From the NCBI GenBank assembly GCA_023251135.1, contig JAHEZJ010000023.1:1-64000 (forward strand): a stretch of DNA of 64,000 bases. Reading direction: 5' to 3'. The notes beneath the pieces were generated by a model. It searched no databases. It saw only the letters and a program-made list of their open reading frames with translations, and had not been told where the DNA came from. Positions 27,720-37,341 of the stretch are shown here, in pieces. Both the position numbers and the translations under genes were made by a program. Source of the stretch: Flavobacterium sp. GTDB lineage: Bacteria > Bacteroidota > Bacteroidia > Flavobacteriales > Flavobacteriaceae. The number at the start of each line of letters is the position of its first letter. Position 1 is the stretch's first letter.

Positions 27720-28985
27720 TTAATAGTACTTGCTCTTTAAGTAACTGTTGATATTATCTCGGGCCATTTGATCCCATAAAGAGTTTCCACTACTAAGCAT
27801 CTTATCTGAAGCGTAGTTTCTAAAACCTTTGACAGCATCTTGTTCCAAACTGTCTTTCTCGGTCATAAAATAATCTGTTCCAAACAATATTTGTTTTCCG
27901 TACGATTTTTTGGCTTCCTCAAGAAATATCCCATAAAGATCACTGTTCTTTTTATCCAGACATTCGGCCACGTCATATGATATATCGGTATAAACGTTGG
28001 GGTACTGAGTCATCAGGTTTTGTATCTGATTGAACCAGTTCTTTCTTAATACCCCATACGGATTAACCTGCTCACTTTCTTTATTGTCTCCTCTCGATGC
28101 TTTTATCTGGTCGACACCACCAAAATGTGCAAAACATATTTTAAGGTTTTTAATTTTGTCGAGCATCGATTCATACGAATGTGGTTCCAGAAAATAAGAA
28201 CAGCTGCTTCTACAGCTTCTTCGGGTTTGTCCGTTAAAGACATTTCCAAAAAAACCTCCCTTCTCTTCAATAAATTTAGGAATCCCATATATATTTCCGG
28301 TATACGGATCAACAGGGTTAAGATTTCGGGTAATATATTCCCTGCTATAATTGTAAATTCCGCCCAGATAATAAGTGTGCGTCATTACCGGAACACCATT
28401 ATCGGCGGCCCATTCCATGGTTTTTTTTAGTTTAACATCAAAAGCATAATGACCGGTACTCGGATATAATTTTAATCCCTGAAAAGGATAAATATAAGTT
28501 CCTCCCACTTCGATTTGGGTCTCAAAATAACGTTCTACCGTTTTCTGAATTTCATCTCCGCTGCTTTTCCATCTGGGATCAAGTCCGAAGAAGGGTAAAA
28601 TATTTGCGGGGTATTTTCTTTTGATATCGATTATTTCTTCAATTTGTCCTTCAAATCCACTAACCGATCTGCCAACACTCAAATATTCTAAGTTCTGACA
28701 TAAGGTAACAAACTGAAATGTCTCGTTGGGATATCGGGACATTAAATCTTCAAAAATATCGGTCTGGTATTTACTTTTACCAATTTGCAGGAACGTAGCA
28801 TATCGTTTAGCCATTCCTTTATTCTTGCTGGCCAGAAGCCTGATGGTCCAGGCACCAAGATCGGTATTGGTAAAATTGTCAACTCCTTTTGCTAAAAATG
28901 GAGGCAGATACAAATCCAGAAAATTTTGGGGCGCATTATTCATGGTGAATATGTGCGTGTGCGCATTTTTATAATTGTTATTCAT
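27720..28985 (-). CDS. Amidohydrolase-superfamily metal-dependent hydrolase
   Basis: A 421-residue cytosolic TIM-barrel hydrolase of the amidohydrolase-2 group. Metal ligands are visible in order: HTH (His9, His11) near the start, GLKLYPSTG (about 170), VMTHTY (about 198), CFAHFGG (about 285) and FGTDYFM with the conserved Asp (about 365). Family members hydrolyse or decarboxylate diverse small molecules. Cys-rich RRSCRSSCSYF (about 260) and CLDKKNSD are insertions. It starts two bases after the stop of a multi-pass membrane protein, so the two are translationally linked, an unusual pairing for this family. The substrate is unknown. Confidence 0.8.
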   Translation of the reverse strand: MNNNYKNAHTHIFTMNNAPQNFLDLYLPPFLAKGVDNFTNTDLGAWTIRLLASKNKGMAKRYATFLQIGKSKYQTDIFEDLMSRYPNETFQFVTLCQNLEYLSVGRSVSGFEGQIEEIIDIKRKYPANILPFFGLDPRWKSSGDEIQKTVERYFETQIEVGGTYIYPFQGLKLYPSTGHYAFDVKLKKTMEWAADNGVPVMTHTYYLGGIYNYSREYITRNLNPVDPYTGNIYGIPKFIEEKGGFFGNVFNGQTRRSCRSSCSYFLEPHSYESMLDKIKNLKICFAHFGGVDQIKASRGDNKESEQVNPYGVLRKNWFNQIQNLMTQYPNVYTDISYDVAECLDKKNSDLYGIFLEEAKKSYGKQILFGTDYFMTEKDSLEQDAVKGFRNYASDKMLSSGNSLWDQMARDNINSYLKSKYY

Positions 28986-28987
28986 GA

Positions 28988-30046
28988 CTATACTACTTTA
29001 GTTACTGTTTGAGCTGTTGAGGTTGCTTTTTTCAAAACATCAAACCAAAATGGAGCTCCTAAACTCGCTACAAAAGCCGAAATGATAATCCCCAATATTT
29101 TTAGCAAAATACAAGACAGCGTAAAACAATCTTTTCCCGAAGGGTCTTTCTTTTCCTTACAAACCGCTTTCTTCCAACCAATAGGCAAATCAATATTCGT
29201 TCTCAGACTATCAATTTGTTTTGTTAATTTTTCAGTATCTTTTTTAATCAGAGCGAGAGAGGCCTGATCTACAACCACACTTTGTCCAGTTGGGTTATAT
29301 TTTGCGCTTAGTGCTTCTAATTGCTCCTTGTTCTTTGTATAATAATCAACCATGGCAGCTCTTGCCGTTGGATTACTATCATAATACTTAAACAAAGCAA
29401 TACTGTCTATATTCACAATGCCGCTCACCAGAAGCCCGATGATAAACAAACGTTTTCTGGAAAGTTTTTTGTACCAGGCACTGGTTCGGTCGTTAAACTG
29501 ATCAAACCAGGTCGTAACTTCTTTAACCAGCTCTTCATAAAGCCTTTTTTCTACAACAGCTGAAGTGGTACCAGAAGCTTTGATTTTTGCTTTGTTCATG
29601 GCGTTTCTCAACATCATAATTAAATCACTCTGCCCTAAATAGGTAATCGCAAATTCAAAATTATTGAGCAAATCATTATTGTACTTATTGGTAAGATCTT
29701 CTTTCCTGTCCTGCAAAAGTATTTTGGCTGCCTGAGCATTAGCAACGGTATCAATTAACACTTCTGCCATAGTTTTGGAATTAATTTCTGCGGGCGGTGC
29801 TTTTTCTGACTTGGTCAACAATCTAATGTTGCTGTTGTTGTACATCAACAATCCCCAATTGATCTGATTCGAAAAATCAAACAGTTTTTCTACAATTTTA
29901 TTTCTGAAAAACCGGCCTCTTTCGCTTTTTATCTGCACCGTTGCTTCGAGGATCATGCTGCACAATAGTGCAAACAAAGCCCAGCTAATGACTAATGAAA
30001 TCGCAACCTGAACAATCGTCGAGGAAAAAAAACTAATTTCCATCAT
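28988..30046 (-). CDS. Membrane protein of unknown function
   Basis: I do not recognise a family. The 352-residue protein begins with a membrane helix (VQVAISLVISWALFALLCSM, about 12-31). A soluble, Lys-rich helical region (35-195) follows, then a second helix (RLFIIGLLVSGIVNIDSIAL, about 199-218), a second soluble segment (220-310) with a coiled-coil-like KKDTEKLTKQIDSLRTNI, and a third helix (CILLKILGIIISAFVASLGA, about 311-330). Its stop is two bases before the ATG of the amidohydrolase gene. It is the first gene of a likely three-gene operon ending with an exported coiled-coil protein, suggesting an envelope-spanning assembly. This is inference from layout. Confidence 0.7.
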   Translation of the reverse strand: MMEISFFSSTIVQVAISLVISWALFALLCSMILEATVQIKSERGRFFRNKIVEKLFDFSNQINWGLLMYNNSNIRLLTKSEKAPPAEINSKTMAEVLIDTVANAQAAKILLQDRKEDLTNKYNNDLLNNFEFAITYLGQSDLIMMLRNAMNKAKIKASGTTSAVVEKRLYEELVKEVTTWFDQFNDRTSAWYKKLSRKRLFIIGLLVSGIVNIDSIALFKYYDSNPTARAAMVDYYTKNKEQLEALSAKYNPTGQSVVVDQASLALIKKDTEKLTKQIDSLRTNIDLPIGWKKAVCKEKKDPSGKDCFTLSCILLKILGIIISAFVASLGAPFWFDVLKKATSTAQTVTKVV

Positions 30047-30099
30047 CTCTTAATTTAAAGTTTTGCTTACTCTTTAAAGGATTTTTAGCTTTCTCCTAA

Positions 30100-30182
30100 A
30101 ATTTAAATTCCAAATTCTAAAAATTCCAAATTCCAAAAATCTAATTATCTGATTATCTGATTAACTAATTATCTAATTAACC
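30100..30182. repeat. Low-complexity degenerate repeat
   Basis: AAATTCCAAATTC-like words recur, followed by copies of ATTATCTGATTA/ATTAACTAATTATCTAATTA. It lies in the 375-base divergent region between the membrane-protein operon (-) and the PhyH gene (+). It appears to be a decayed simple repeat. Confidence 0.6.
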
Positions 30183-30211
30183 AGCCTCTTATAATCAATC
30201 GTTTACTCACG

Positions 30212-30219
30212 CAAACCTA
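30212..30219 (-). promoter_or_regulatory. Candidate -7 box for the membrane protein/amidohydrolase operon
   Basis: On the minus strand this is TAGGTTTG, an exact TAnnTTTG. A TTG lies about 21 bases upstream, within the accepted spacer range. The start codon is at 30046, giving a leader of about 160 bases. Confidence 0.4.
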
Positions 30220-30378
30220 TCACAAGTATAAGTAAATTTACAATATTATTAATAAGTAAATACACCTGATTTTAACACTTTTTCATTAGCTGAGATTGAA
30301 AGAAAATCATACTGGGAATCTACTTTAAAAACAATAAAAACGCGTATTTATACTTTAAGCAGGCAACTTGAAATGTCT

Positions 30379-30386
30379 TATTTTTG
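30379..30386 (+). promoter_or_regulatory. Candidate -7 box for the PhyH-family gene
   Basis: TATTTTTG matches TAnnTTTG and lies 36 bases before the ATG at 30422. A good -33 element is not obvious. Confidence 0.4.
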
Positions 30387-30421
30387 AAACTATTGATTCT
30401 TAAATTATAAAACCTCCCCAA

Positions 30422-31348
30422 ATGAAAGACTCCCTGACTATTCTTGAAAAGTTATGGAAACGAACTTTACATCCTGACAGCACTACCGATCTGAGTAATG
30501 ACACAACCTGGAATGCAGAAATTAAAACCTTATTCCAATTAGGTATTGGTATGGAAGACACCTTACAGTATTTGTATTTTGAAAAACCCGATTTTGAGGC
30601 ATTTAAAAACTGGATTGACAAAAGAATGCGAAGCGCAAGTCATGAATCCGAAGATGTGATTAGCGATGTGCTCTCCCAGGAGGATCTTAAGTTTTGGAAT
30701 GAAAACGGTTATGTTATTCTAAAAAATGCCATCACAGAAGAAGATTGTCAGAAAACTCAAAAAGCTATTTGGGATTTTTTAAAAATGGATCCTAACAAAA
30801 AAGAAAGCTGGTATGAAAGACATGAGGATCAAAAGGGACTGATGCTTAACTTTTCCGATCATGAAACTTTGAATCGCAATCGGTTTTCAGTAAAAATAAA
30901 AAAGGCCTACGAGCAACTTTACAACACAGACAAAATATACAAAACGATTGATAAGGTAAGTTTTAATCCTCCCGAAACTAAAGATTTCACTTTTCTGGGG
31001 AGTCCGTTACATTGGGATACCAGTTTAAAACAGCCTATAAAATTCGAACTGCAGGGACTGCTCTACCTCACCGATTGTGGTGTCGAGGATGGTGCTTTTC
31101 ATTGTGTTGCAGGCTTTCATAACAAAATAGACGATTGGCTGAATAACCTTGATCCGAATGTTAACCCAAGGGAAGAAGCTGTAAAAACACTGAAACCAAA
31201 ACCCATACTTGGGAATGCAGGTGATTTTATCATTTGGAATAGTGCACTGCCCCATTGCGCGACACCCAACAAGGGTCAAAGCCCAAGAATGGTGCAGTAC
31301 CTTACTTATTTACCAAACGATCATAACATCGCAGGAGAATGGATATAA
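30422..31348 (+). CDS. PhyH-family Fe(II)/2-oxoglutarate dioxygenase
   Basis: A 308-residue cytosolic enzyme. The iron-binding triad is visible as HWD (His197, Asp199) and His278 (LPHCATPNKG), with Arg289 (SPRMVQY) positioned to bind 2-oxoglutarate. This is the arrangement of the phytanoyl-CoA dioxygenase family, whose members hydroxylate lipids, amino acids and natural products. An N-terminal helical extension (1-80) precedes the double-stranded beta-helix core that begins near ENGYVIL. It is a single gene between its own promoter and the terminator at 31423-31449. The substrate cannot be told. Confidence 0.9.
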   Translation: MKDSLTILEKLWKRTLHPDSTTDLSNDTTWNAEIKTLFQLGIGMEDTLQYLYFEKPDFEAFKNWIDKRMRSASHESEDVISDVLSQEDLKFWNENGYVILKNAITEEDCQKTQKAIWDFLKMDPNKKESWYERHEDQKGLMLNFSDHETLNRNRFSVKIKKAYEQLYNTDKIYKTIDKVSFNPPETKDFTFLGSPLHWDTSLKQPIKFELQGLLYLTDCGVEDGAFHCVAGFHNKIDDWLNNLDPNVNPREEAVKTLKPKPILGNAGDFIIWNSALPHCATPNKGQSPRMVQYLTYLPNDHNIAGEWI

Positions 31349-31422
31349 AACTGTATCCTAATACCTTGCCAGATGCAGTTCAAATCGCCACAGATTAAAA
31401 AAATTAAAATATTTACTTCAGG

Positions 31423-31449
31423 AATCCCATTTCAATTCGAGATGGGATT
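31423..31449 (+). terminator. Terminator of the PhyH-family gene
   Basis: AATCCCAT and ATGGGATT form an 8-bp stem with an 11-base loop, followed by TTTTTTG. It lies 75 bases after the stop. Confidence 0.75.
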
Positions 31450-31876
31450 TTTTGTTCTTTTAAGGATCAAATCGCACGAATTTAGAGTAAAACGAGTATC
31501 AAAATTATAGCGCATTAAATAAAAAAAACATCGTTTTCTTTCTTTTTTGAAACCATTTTAAAGTAATTAAGTGTTAAATAACTTAAAAAGTGGTCGGTAT
31601 TTTCAGCGCTTTTATTGCTTTTTTATTGTTAATTTTTTCTTAAATATAAAACAAGCTTATTACATCTCATTATCGTTTAAAAACCTAATAAACAATCAAG
31701 TAAAACACACCAATTCAAGTTTAAATTCATATTCATAATCTTTTACCTACTTAATTTTTGCTCATTCTGTAAAAAAAGTACTATTACTACTGTATTAATT
31801 ATTATTTTTACCAAGTCTAAATAAGAATAGTGCGCGATTAATCTTTGATCACTATAGACAATGGATAACAATAAGA
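31450..31876. other. Upstream region of the heme-uptake operon
   Basis: About 430 very AT-rich bases. AAGTTATTTAACACTTAA-like inverted words occur around 31565-31590 (AAGTGTTAAATAACTT), a possible operator. A near-match TAATCTTTG lies close to the start but with one base too many in the -7 box. No firm Fur-type site can be claimed. Confidence 0.35.
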
Positions 31877-34264
31877 ATGAAAAACAAAAACATTTACGGT
31901 CCTGCCAAGAAAACAATCATCACTTGTTTTTTTGTATTGTATATAACGTTAACTCAGGCTCAAAACGGCACTAGCATCAACGGTTTTGTATCTCATGCCG
32001 GAAATCCGCTGCCGCAAGCATTGGTCGTATTAGAGTCTTCCGGTAAATCAGTGGTATCCGATCCTACTGGCTTTTTTTCATTTAAAGGACTATCAAATGG
32101 AACTTACACTATCAGAATCACAACCATGGGATATAAAGATTACATCCAACAGCTTGTTTTAAATGGAAAAGCAATACGTCCCTTGCAGGTGAACATGGAG
32201 CGAGGTATCGATCTGAATGAAGTTAGTATAAAAGGCCGCTCAAAGAAAAACAATCCTGAAACTCTTATTAATGCTCAATATAGCGCTATGCCTGTTACAG
32301 TCATAGACCGTAAAACCATTGAACTGATGGGAAGCAGAAGACTTGACGAGGTTTTAAAAGAACAAACCGGTATCGCTATTGTCAATAGCATTAGTGGCGG
32401 CGCCCGATCTGTAGGAGTGCAAATGCAGGGCTTTGGCAGCGAGTATATCATGGTGCTCATCGATGGCCAGCCTATGGTTGGACGGAATAACGGTAATTTC
32501 GATCTCTCGAGAATTAGTGTATCCAATATAGAACGCATTGAAATCATTAAAGGAGCTTCTTCCAGTCTTTACGGCAGTGAAGCTCTGGGCGGAACGATTA
32601 ACATTATTACACGCCATGGCGTAATTGATCCGCAACTACAAGCTTCTTTAAGTTATGGTTCTCTCAATATTATTGATGCTACTTTGGAAGGCGAAACACC
32701 CTTTTTGCAGAACAAAGGAACCGTAAATCTGGCGGCGAATTATTACCGAACCGATGGTTATAACACCAACTCCAAATACATCAAAGGCACCACATCCCCA
32801 CCCTATGACAATTATAGTTTACAGGGAAGGTCTCGTTATCAAACCGGTGCCAACAGTTACTTAAATTTAAGCGGTCGTTATGGTCTGCGTCGTTCTTTTA
32901 TGCAGAAGGATTTTGGCCTTGGTCATATCTCAGGAGACCATCAGGACGAGCAGGATCTCAACCTTTCAGTTTCGTTTGATCATCGTTTTAATAGCAATCT
33001 AAGAAGCATTACCCGATATTACCTCACCCATTATACTGCCGACATGAGTGTAGCCTGGCAGCAAAGCAACAGTGCAGTAAGTCAGGATGTGTTTAAACAA
33101 ACGTTACACCGTTTGGAACAGCAGTTTTCATATAGCAACAACAATTCCTACCAGCTCGTTGGTGGTCTTGGCGGAAGTCTGGAGCACATGAACGACAAAT
33201 CGCTTAACGGTGTCAATTCTCTCCAAACTTTCTTTTCTTATATTCAGGGCGAATGGACTCCGTTTCAAAAATTAAAAGCGGTTGGCGGGTTGCGTTATGA
33301 TCATACCAATAATTTTGGAGGAAGACTCAATCCAAGTTTTGGATTACAGTACTACCTTACACCAAAACTGACATTTAAAACCGGTATTGGAACCGGATTT
33401 AAAGCTCCCGATTTTAAAACAAACTATCTGGTATTTTTTAATCCGAACGGAAATTATCTGGTTATTGGTAATGCGGTCCTTGCTCCTACACTTCAGCAAT
33501 TAAAAGAGGACGGTCAGATAAGCGAAATCAGACAGTACGTACTTAATCAGACTGCCGGTAATCTTCAGGCCGAAAAGAGTATTTCGTACAATGCGGGATT
33601 AGTCCTTGAACCTGCCAAAAGTTTTAAAATAGAAGGAAATGCTTTCTATCATAAAATCACCAATCAAATCAATAGTGTACAGGTGGCTACCGGAACCAAC
33701 AGCCAAATTATTTATACCTATCAAAACCTGCCGGAAGCCGTTAACAAAGGATTTGAATTTGCTTTAAAATTCAGTCCGATCAAAAATATGGAAGTAAGTG
33801 CCGGTTATCAATACCTCATTGCTAAGGATCTCAGCGTTAAAGACAGCATTAGTGCAGGAAAATGGCCGTACAGTCAAAACATACATGATCCGGAAACCGG
33901 CAACTCTTATAAACCAAGGCCATCCGATTATTGGGGAATCGAAAATCGCTCGCGCCACATGGCCAATACTTCTATTTTTTATCGGTACGAACCATGGAAA
34001 CTCAACGCCAATATCAGAATTAATTTCAGAGGCAAATATCCGTTCGGAGATCGCAACGGGAATCAATTCATCGATAAATACGACATTTTTGTGAAGGACT
34101 ATTGGCTGACCAATGCGAGTTTTGAAAAACAACTTTTAAAAGATCACCTCAGTATCCGATTCACAGCCGATAATATTTTTGACTATACAGATCCGCTAAT
34201 GCCGGGGCAGCCGGGACGAATTTTGCTTCTCGGTGTAAGTTACCGCTTCTTTAAAAATCAATAA
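31877..34264 (+). CDS. TonB-dependent receptor of a HmuY-linked heme-uptake operon (HmuR-like)
   Basis: A 795-residue outer-membrane receptor. It has a signal peptide ending TQAQ, a carboxypeptidase-regulatory-like domain (about 32-115), a plug with VLIDGQPMVGRNNG and ERIEIIKGASSSLYGSEALGGTINIITR (quoted as the family words IKGASSSLYGSEALGG and TINIITR), and a 22-strand-type barrel ending YRFFKNQ. Two HmuY-like lipoproteins are encoded immediately downstream, which matches the hmuY-hmuR pairing of Porphyromonas and makes heme the likely cargo. Here the receptor comes first and the periplasmic and inner-membrane parts (HmuSTUV) are absent. Direct heme-binding residues cannot be assigned by eye. 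Confidence 0.88.
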   Translation: MKNKNIYGPAKKTIITCFFVLYITLTQAQNGTSINGFVSHAGNPLPQALVVLESSGKSVVSDPTGFFSFKGLSNGTYTIRITTMGYKDYIQQLVLNGKAIRPLQVNMERGIDLNEVSIKGRSKKNNPETLINAQYSAMPVTVIDRKTIELMGSRRLDEVLKEQTGIAIVNSISGGARSVGVQMQGFGSEYIMVLIDGQPMVGRNNGNFDLSRISVSNIERIEIIKGASSSLYGSEALGGTINIITRHGVIDPQLQASLSYGSLNIIDATLEGETPFLQNKGTVNLAANYYRTDGYNTNSKYIKGTTSPPYDNYSLQGRSRYQTGANSYLNLSGRYGLRRSFMQKDFGLGHISGDHQDEQDLNLSVSFDHRFNSNLRSITRYYLTHYTADMSVAWQQSNSAVSQDVFKQTLHRLEQQFSYSNNNSYQLVGGLGGSLEHMNDKSLNGVNSLQTFFSYIQGEWTPFQKLKAVGGLRYDHTNNFGGRLNPSFGLQYYLTPKLTFKTGIGTGFKAPDFKTNYLVFFNPNGNYLVIGNAVLAPTLQQLKEDGQISEIRQYVLNQTAGNLQAEKSISYNAGLVLEPAKSFKIEGNAFYHKITNQINSVQVATGTNSQIIYTYQNLPEAVNKGFEFALKFSPIKNMEVSAGYQYLIAKDLSVKDSISAGKWPYSQNIHDPETGNSYKPRPSDYWGIENRSRHMANTSIFYRYEPWKLNANIRINFRGKYPFGDRNGNQFIDKYDIFVKDYWLTNASFEKQLLKDHLSIRFTADNIFDYTDPLMPGQPGRILLLGVSYRFFKNQ

Positions 34265-34290
34265 AACTAATCTACATTAAATATTTCACA

Positions 34291-35010
34291 ATGATAACAA
34301 ACCATATACTCAAAAAAGGAATTTTAGCATTACTACTCATTATAACACTACAGGCTGTTTCGTGCAGCAGTAACGAAGAAAATACGGTAACCACACTTGC
34401 CGATGGCAAAAGCACTGTAGTTTCAGATCTTGCCGGAGATACCGGAGCTGCAATGGGAGGTGAAACAAAAGGCAAAGAAAAAAGAAACTTTCATACTTTT
34501 CTTTTTCGCTTTAGCGATCAAAAACAAATCTGGCTGCATACAAAAGCAGACTCGTTACAGTTTATGAAAACAAACGACTGGGACATTGCCTTTACCGGAC
34601 CTTACAACAGCGAGGTTTTTATAAACAACAGCAAATACCAATACAATCCGGGTTACAATGGCCCTGCCAAAAATACAGCAGTGGTTTTAGTTAAAGAGGC
34701 TTACAAAAATGTAAACCAAGCCGCTACTGATGCTGATTTTAACAATAGTGAAATCACTAAAATCGGGTGGTCTTCTTCTGAAAGCTCTCCTGGCTGGTTT
34801 TATTACAGTCTGAGCAGTCATATTATGCAGGCCATTCCGGATCGCACTTACGTACTACGATTACCTAGTGGAAAATATGCAAAGCTGCAGCTTGTAAATG
34901 CCTACAAAGGCAATCCCCCGGCAGTGACCGACCTTAACTGGCCTGCACCCTATTTTACTTTTAAATATTACGTGCAACAGGACGGAAGTAAAAATTTAAA
35001 TACCAATTAA
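34291..35010 (+). CDS. HmuY-family heme-binding lipoprotein
   Basis: A 239-residue lipoprotein: signal peptide with lipobox AVSC (Cys at about 25). The body has HmuY-family marks: NDWDIAFTGPY (about 95), GWFYYSLSSHIMQAIPDRTYVLR in the middle (SSHIMQAIPDRTYVLR), GKYAKLQLVNAYKGNP and the C-terminal FTFKYYVQQDGS. HmuY proteins take heme from host hemoproteins and pass it to the cognate receptor, using paired His or Met residues to hold iron. His at SSHIM and nearby Met are candidates. It lies 26 bases after the receptor gene and 9 bases before a second HmuY-like gene, so all three are cotranscribed. Confidence 0.85.
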   Translation: MITNHILKKGILALLLIITLQAVSCSSNEENTVTTLADGKSTVVSDLAGDTGAAMGGETKGKEKRNFHTFLFRFSDQKQIWLHTKADSLQFMKTNDWDIAFTGPYNSEVFINNSKYQYNPGYNGPAKNTAVVLVKEAYKNVNQAATDADFNNSEITKIGWSSSESSPGWFYYSLSSHIMQAIPDRTYVLRLPSGKYAKLQLVNAYKGNPPAVTDLNWPAPYFTFKYYVQQDGSKNLNTN

Positions 35011-35019
35011 TTTAATAAC

Positions 35020-35829
35020 ATGACAAAATTCAAAACCCTAACCGAAAAACTGTCAAAACACCTCCTGACCGTTTTTCTTCTCACTGCATTGCTTACAGCC
35101 TGCTCTGCAGATGATCCCAAAGTGACCGATCCGGAAAACGGAAATGGTGGTAATCCCGGAACTGAAGTGCCTGCAACAGGCTTATTCTATAAAGTAATAC
35201 ATGTAAAAAACTATCAGGGAAGCACCTCTGATGCCAATCCAACCGCTCCATCGGCAACACTTTATTATAGCCTTGAAGAGAATAAAGCCGTAGAGGGATC
35301 CTATAAAAAAACCCGTAAATGGGACTTAGCCTTCGGCGGACTATATGCCAGCTTTTTATCCGGAAATAACGGCAGCAACTCGCAAAATAACGGATCGCTT
35401 GCAGGCGGTATAGGCGGAATCACGATTGTAGCCAAGCCTTTTAACGAGGTGGTTGATATCCCGGCCGACAATCAGTTCAAAACCGGAATTGACCTTATTG
35501 GTACCGATGATGCCGGCTCTTTCGGGAATGGAACTGGCTGGTACTTGTACGACTTTGGTGGCGATGTGGTATCGGACGGAAAGAATCCACAGAAAGCACA
35601 TGTTGCTTATGCGCTTGGAGAACCTCTTAAAATTACAAACGGTACTGTGATTCCGGCAAGAACGGTTATCCTTAAGACTGCCAACGGTAGTTATGCAAAA
35701 ATCAAAATGATCTCCGTTTATAAAGACGTATACAATTCTAAAGACTGGTACAAAGATACCCCACATATGTATTACACTTTTGACTATGTAATGGTACCTG
35801 CCGGTAGCACCAAATTTGAAATCAAATAA
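35020..35829 (+). CDS. Second HmuY-like lipoprotein
   Basis: A 269-residue lipoprotein: signal peptide with lipobox LTAC (Cys at about 28), then a Gly/Asn/Pro-rich linker (PENGNGGNPGTEVP). The HmuY pattern recurs: RKWDLAFGGLYASF (about 105), a Gly/Asn-rich loop, GWYLYDFGGD, TVILKTANGSYAKIKMISVYK and YYTFDYVMVPAGSTKF at the end. It is diverged from the upstream paralogue and has a longer central insertion (about 115-175), so its ligand or partner may differ. It starts 9 bases after the first HmuY gene and 14 bases before a DUF5018-like lipoprotein gene. Confidence 0.8.
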   Translation: MTKFKTLTEKLSKHLLTVFLLTALLTACSADDPKVTDPENGNGGNPGTEVPATGLFYKVIHVKNYQGSTSDANPTAPSATLYYSLEENKAVEGSYKKTRKWDLAFGGLYASFLSGNNGSNSQNNGSLAGGIGGITIVAKPFNEVVDIPADNQFKTGIDLIGTDDAGSFGNGTGWYLYDFGGDVVSDGKNPQKAHVAYALGEPLKITNGTVIPARTVILKTANGSYAKIKMISVYKDVYNSKDWYKDTPHMYYTFDYVMVPAGSTKFEIK

Positions 35830-35843
35830 CCTAATCAACTCAC

Positions 35844-36590
35844 ATGAATACCAAAATTACTCCATTAAAATCAAACCTTCTTTTTTCTGCTTTTACGCTG
35901 CTTGCCCTTCTGACAGGCTGTAGCAATGAAGAAGAAAGATGGACAGATGTAAAAGAAAAGCCCATTACAGAAATAGTTACGACTCTGGATGCCAAAAGAA
36001 TCATTTCTTTTAGCGTAACAAATCCGGGAACTACACAGGTGATCCATAGTGCCGTAAACAACTTAAAGAAAACAGTTACGGTTTACCTGCCTTCTTATTA
36101 TGAATACCAATATCTTGAAGCAGCCATAACAGTACCCACCAATACCACTATTTCGCCTGCTGCTAAGGAACTTATACCTGTTTTCAGCAAAACTCCGGTA
36201 ACCTATACCACCAAAGCTGCCGATGGGACCACTGCTGTTTACACCGTAAATGTGGTGATACAACAACCTAAATTAGTGGTAAATGAGGTTTCAAATGCAA
36301 CCGATCCTTTTTTGATTAGTACAGACAGTCCGCTTACCGTAAAAGGGCAAAACTTCCTGCCGTCGTATGAGGTTACAAAAATATTTGTAGTTGATGCACA
36401 GGGCAATAAAAAATGGCAGATGAAACAATACAATGAAGGTCTGGACATTGGAAATTTTTATGCAATGTATGTTTTTGCAGACAATACCAATACTGTTGTT
36501 CCTCTTAAACCGGATACCGATTACTGGTTCATGATGGAAAGTTACAATCTGTCGGCCACAATGAAATATCCGTTCCGAATAACAAACTAA
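35844..36590 (+). CDS. Surface lipoprotein with DUF5018-like and IPT-like domains
   Basis: A 248-residue lipoprotein with lipobox LTGC (Cys at about 27). Residues 45-135 look like a DUF5018-type beta-sandwich: ISFSVTNPGTTQVIHSAVN, then a strand pair and the closing VTYTTKAADGTTAVYTVNV. Residues 140-248 resemble an IPT/TIG-like domain (DSPLTVKGQNFLPSYEVTKIFV). Such proteins often flank heme or vitamin receptors as accessory surface components. It starts 14 bases after the second HmuY gene. It shares its layout with the 343-residue lipoprotein at 37587. The ligand is unknown. Confidence 0.75.
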   Translation: MNTKITPLKSNLLFSAFTLLALLTGCSNEEERWTDVKEKPITEIVTTLDAKRIISFSVTNPGTTQVIHSAVNNLKKTVTVYLPSYYEYQYLEAAITVPTNTTISPAAKELIPVFSKTPVTYTTKAADGTTAVYTVNVVIQQPKLVVNEVSNATDPFLISTDSPLTVKGQNFLPSYEVTKIFVVDAQGNKKWQMKQYNEGLDIGNFYAMYVFADNTNTVVPLKPDTDYWFMMESYNLSATMKYPFRITN

Positions 36591-36669
36591 ATTTCAGAAA
36601 CATAAAAATGCCTGTTTATACTGCCGAGGTAATAAAAGAAGCCACTTAATCTATCAAATATAAATCATT

Positions 36670-37341
36670 ATGAAAAAAATAATTCTATCAATTTTAGCAG
36701 TGGCTGCTATTTCATTTACATCTTGTAGTACTGACGAACAAAATGCAGAAACACAAGCAGTAGCAAACGAACAATCGCAAGGAACCAATTTAACTAAGAA
36801 ATCGGCTTTAGCCCTTTGCACGGTTACTTCAACTTCTGTTACTGTAAACAGAACTGCAGCCCCTTCGTCTACTTACACAAACTGGACTCCTGTTGCTGCC
36901 GCAATTGGAGGTGTTAATGTTCAATGGGAAGGAATCTACGGAGGTTCAATTCGTCCGGTAGGTAATACCGGTAAATGGTATGTTGGTACTGTGAACTTAA
37001 ACCAGACTTGTGATGACTGGGATAGCTGGAATGCAAACATCGTAGTTAAAAACGCATCAGGTAATGTTGGTACTTCTCCCGCTGATCCTTACAATGTATT
37101 GGGATACAACGGAACTATATCCGGAGCAAACTATGGTTTGGGATATTACTCTTACAACATCCTGACACACGTTATGACTCCTGCGAAAGCTATTGTGATC
37201 TGGAGAACCAATTCAGGAACAAATTCACAATCAGTTACCAGCCCTGCATCAGCTCTAGAAGCTTATTTGGTTAAAGTAACTAGCATTACTCCGGGATCTT
37301 CTAACAGTACAGTAAACTATAACTGGACACAGGTAAAATAA
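36670..37341 (+). CDS. Small exported lipoprotein of unknown function
   Basis: A 223-residue lipoprotein with lipobox FTSC (Cys at about 19), a Gln/Asn/Ala-rich linker (20-45), and a mature domain of about 175 residues rich in Trp, Tyr, Gly and Asn (WEGIYGGSIRPVGNTGKWYVG, split here as WEGIYGGSI and GNTGKWYVG). Two Cys (ALCTV and NQTCDDW) could form a disulfide. I do not recognise the fold. It sits 79 bases after the DUF5018-like gene and 245 bases before another lipoprotein gene, within the heme operon. A surface-exposed binding protein is the most that can be said. Confidence 0.65.
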   Translation: MKKIILSILAVAAISFTSCSTDEQNAETQAVANEQSQGTNLTKKSALALCTVTSTSVTVNRTAAPSSTYTNWTPVAAAIGGVNVQWEGIYGGSIRPVGNTGKWYVGTVNLNQTCDDWDSWNANIVVKNASGNVGTSPADPYNVLGYNGTISGANYGLGYYSYNILTHVMTPAKAIVIWRTNSGTNSQSVTSPASALEAYLVKVTSITPGSSNSTVNYNWTQVK

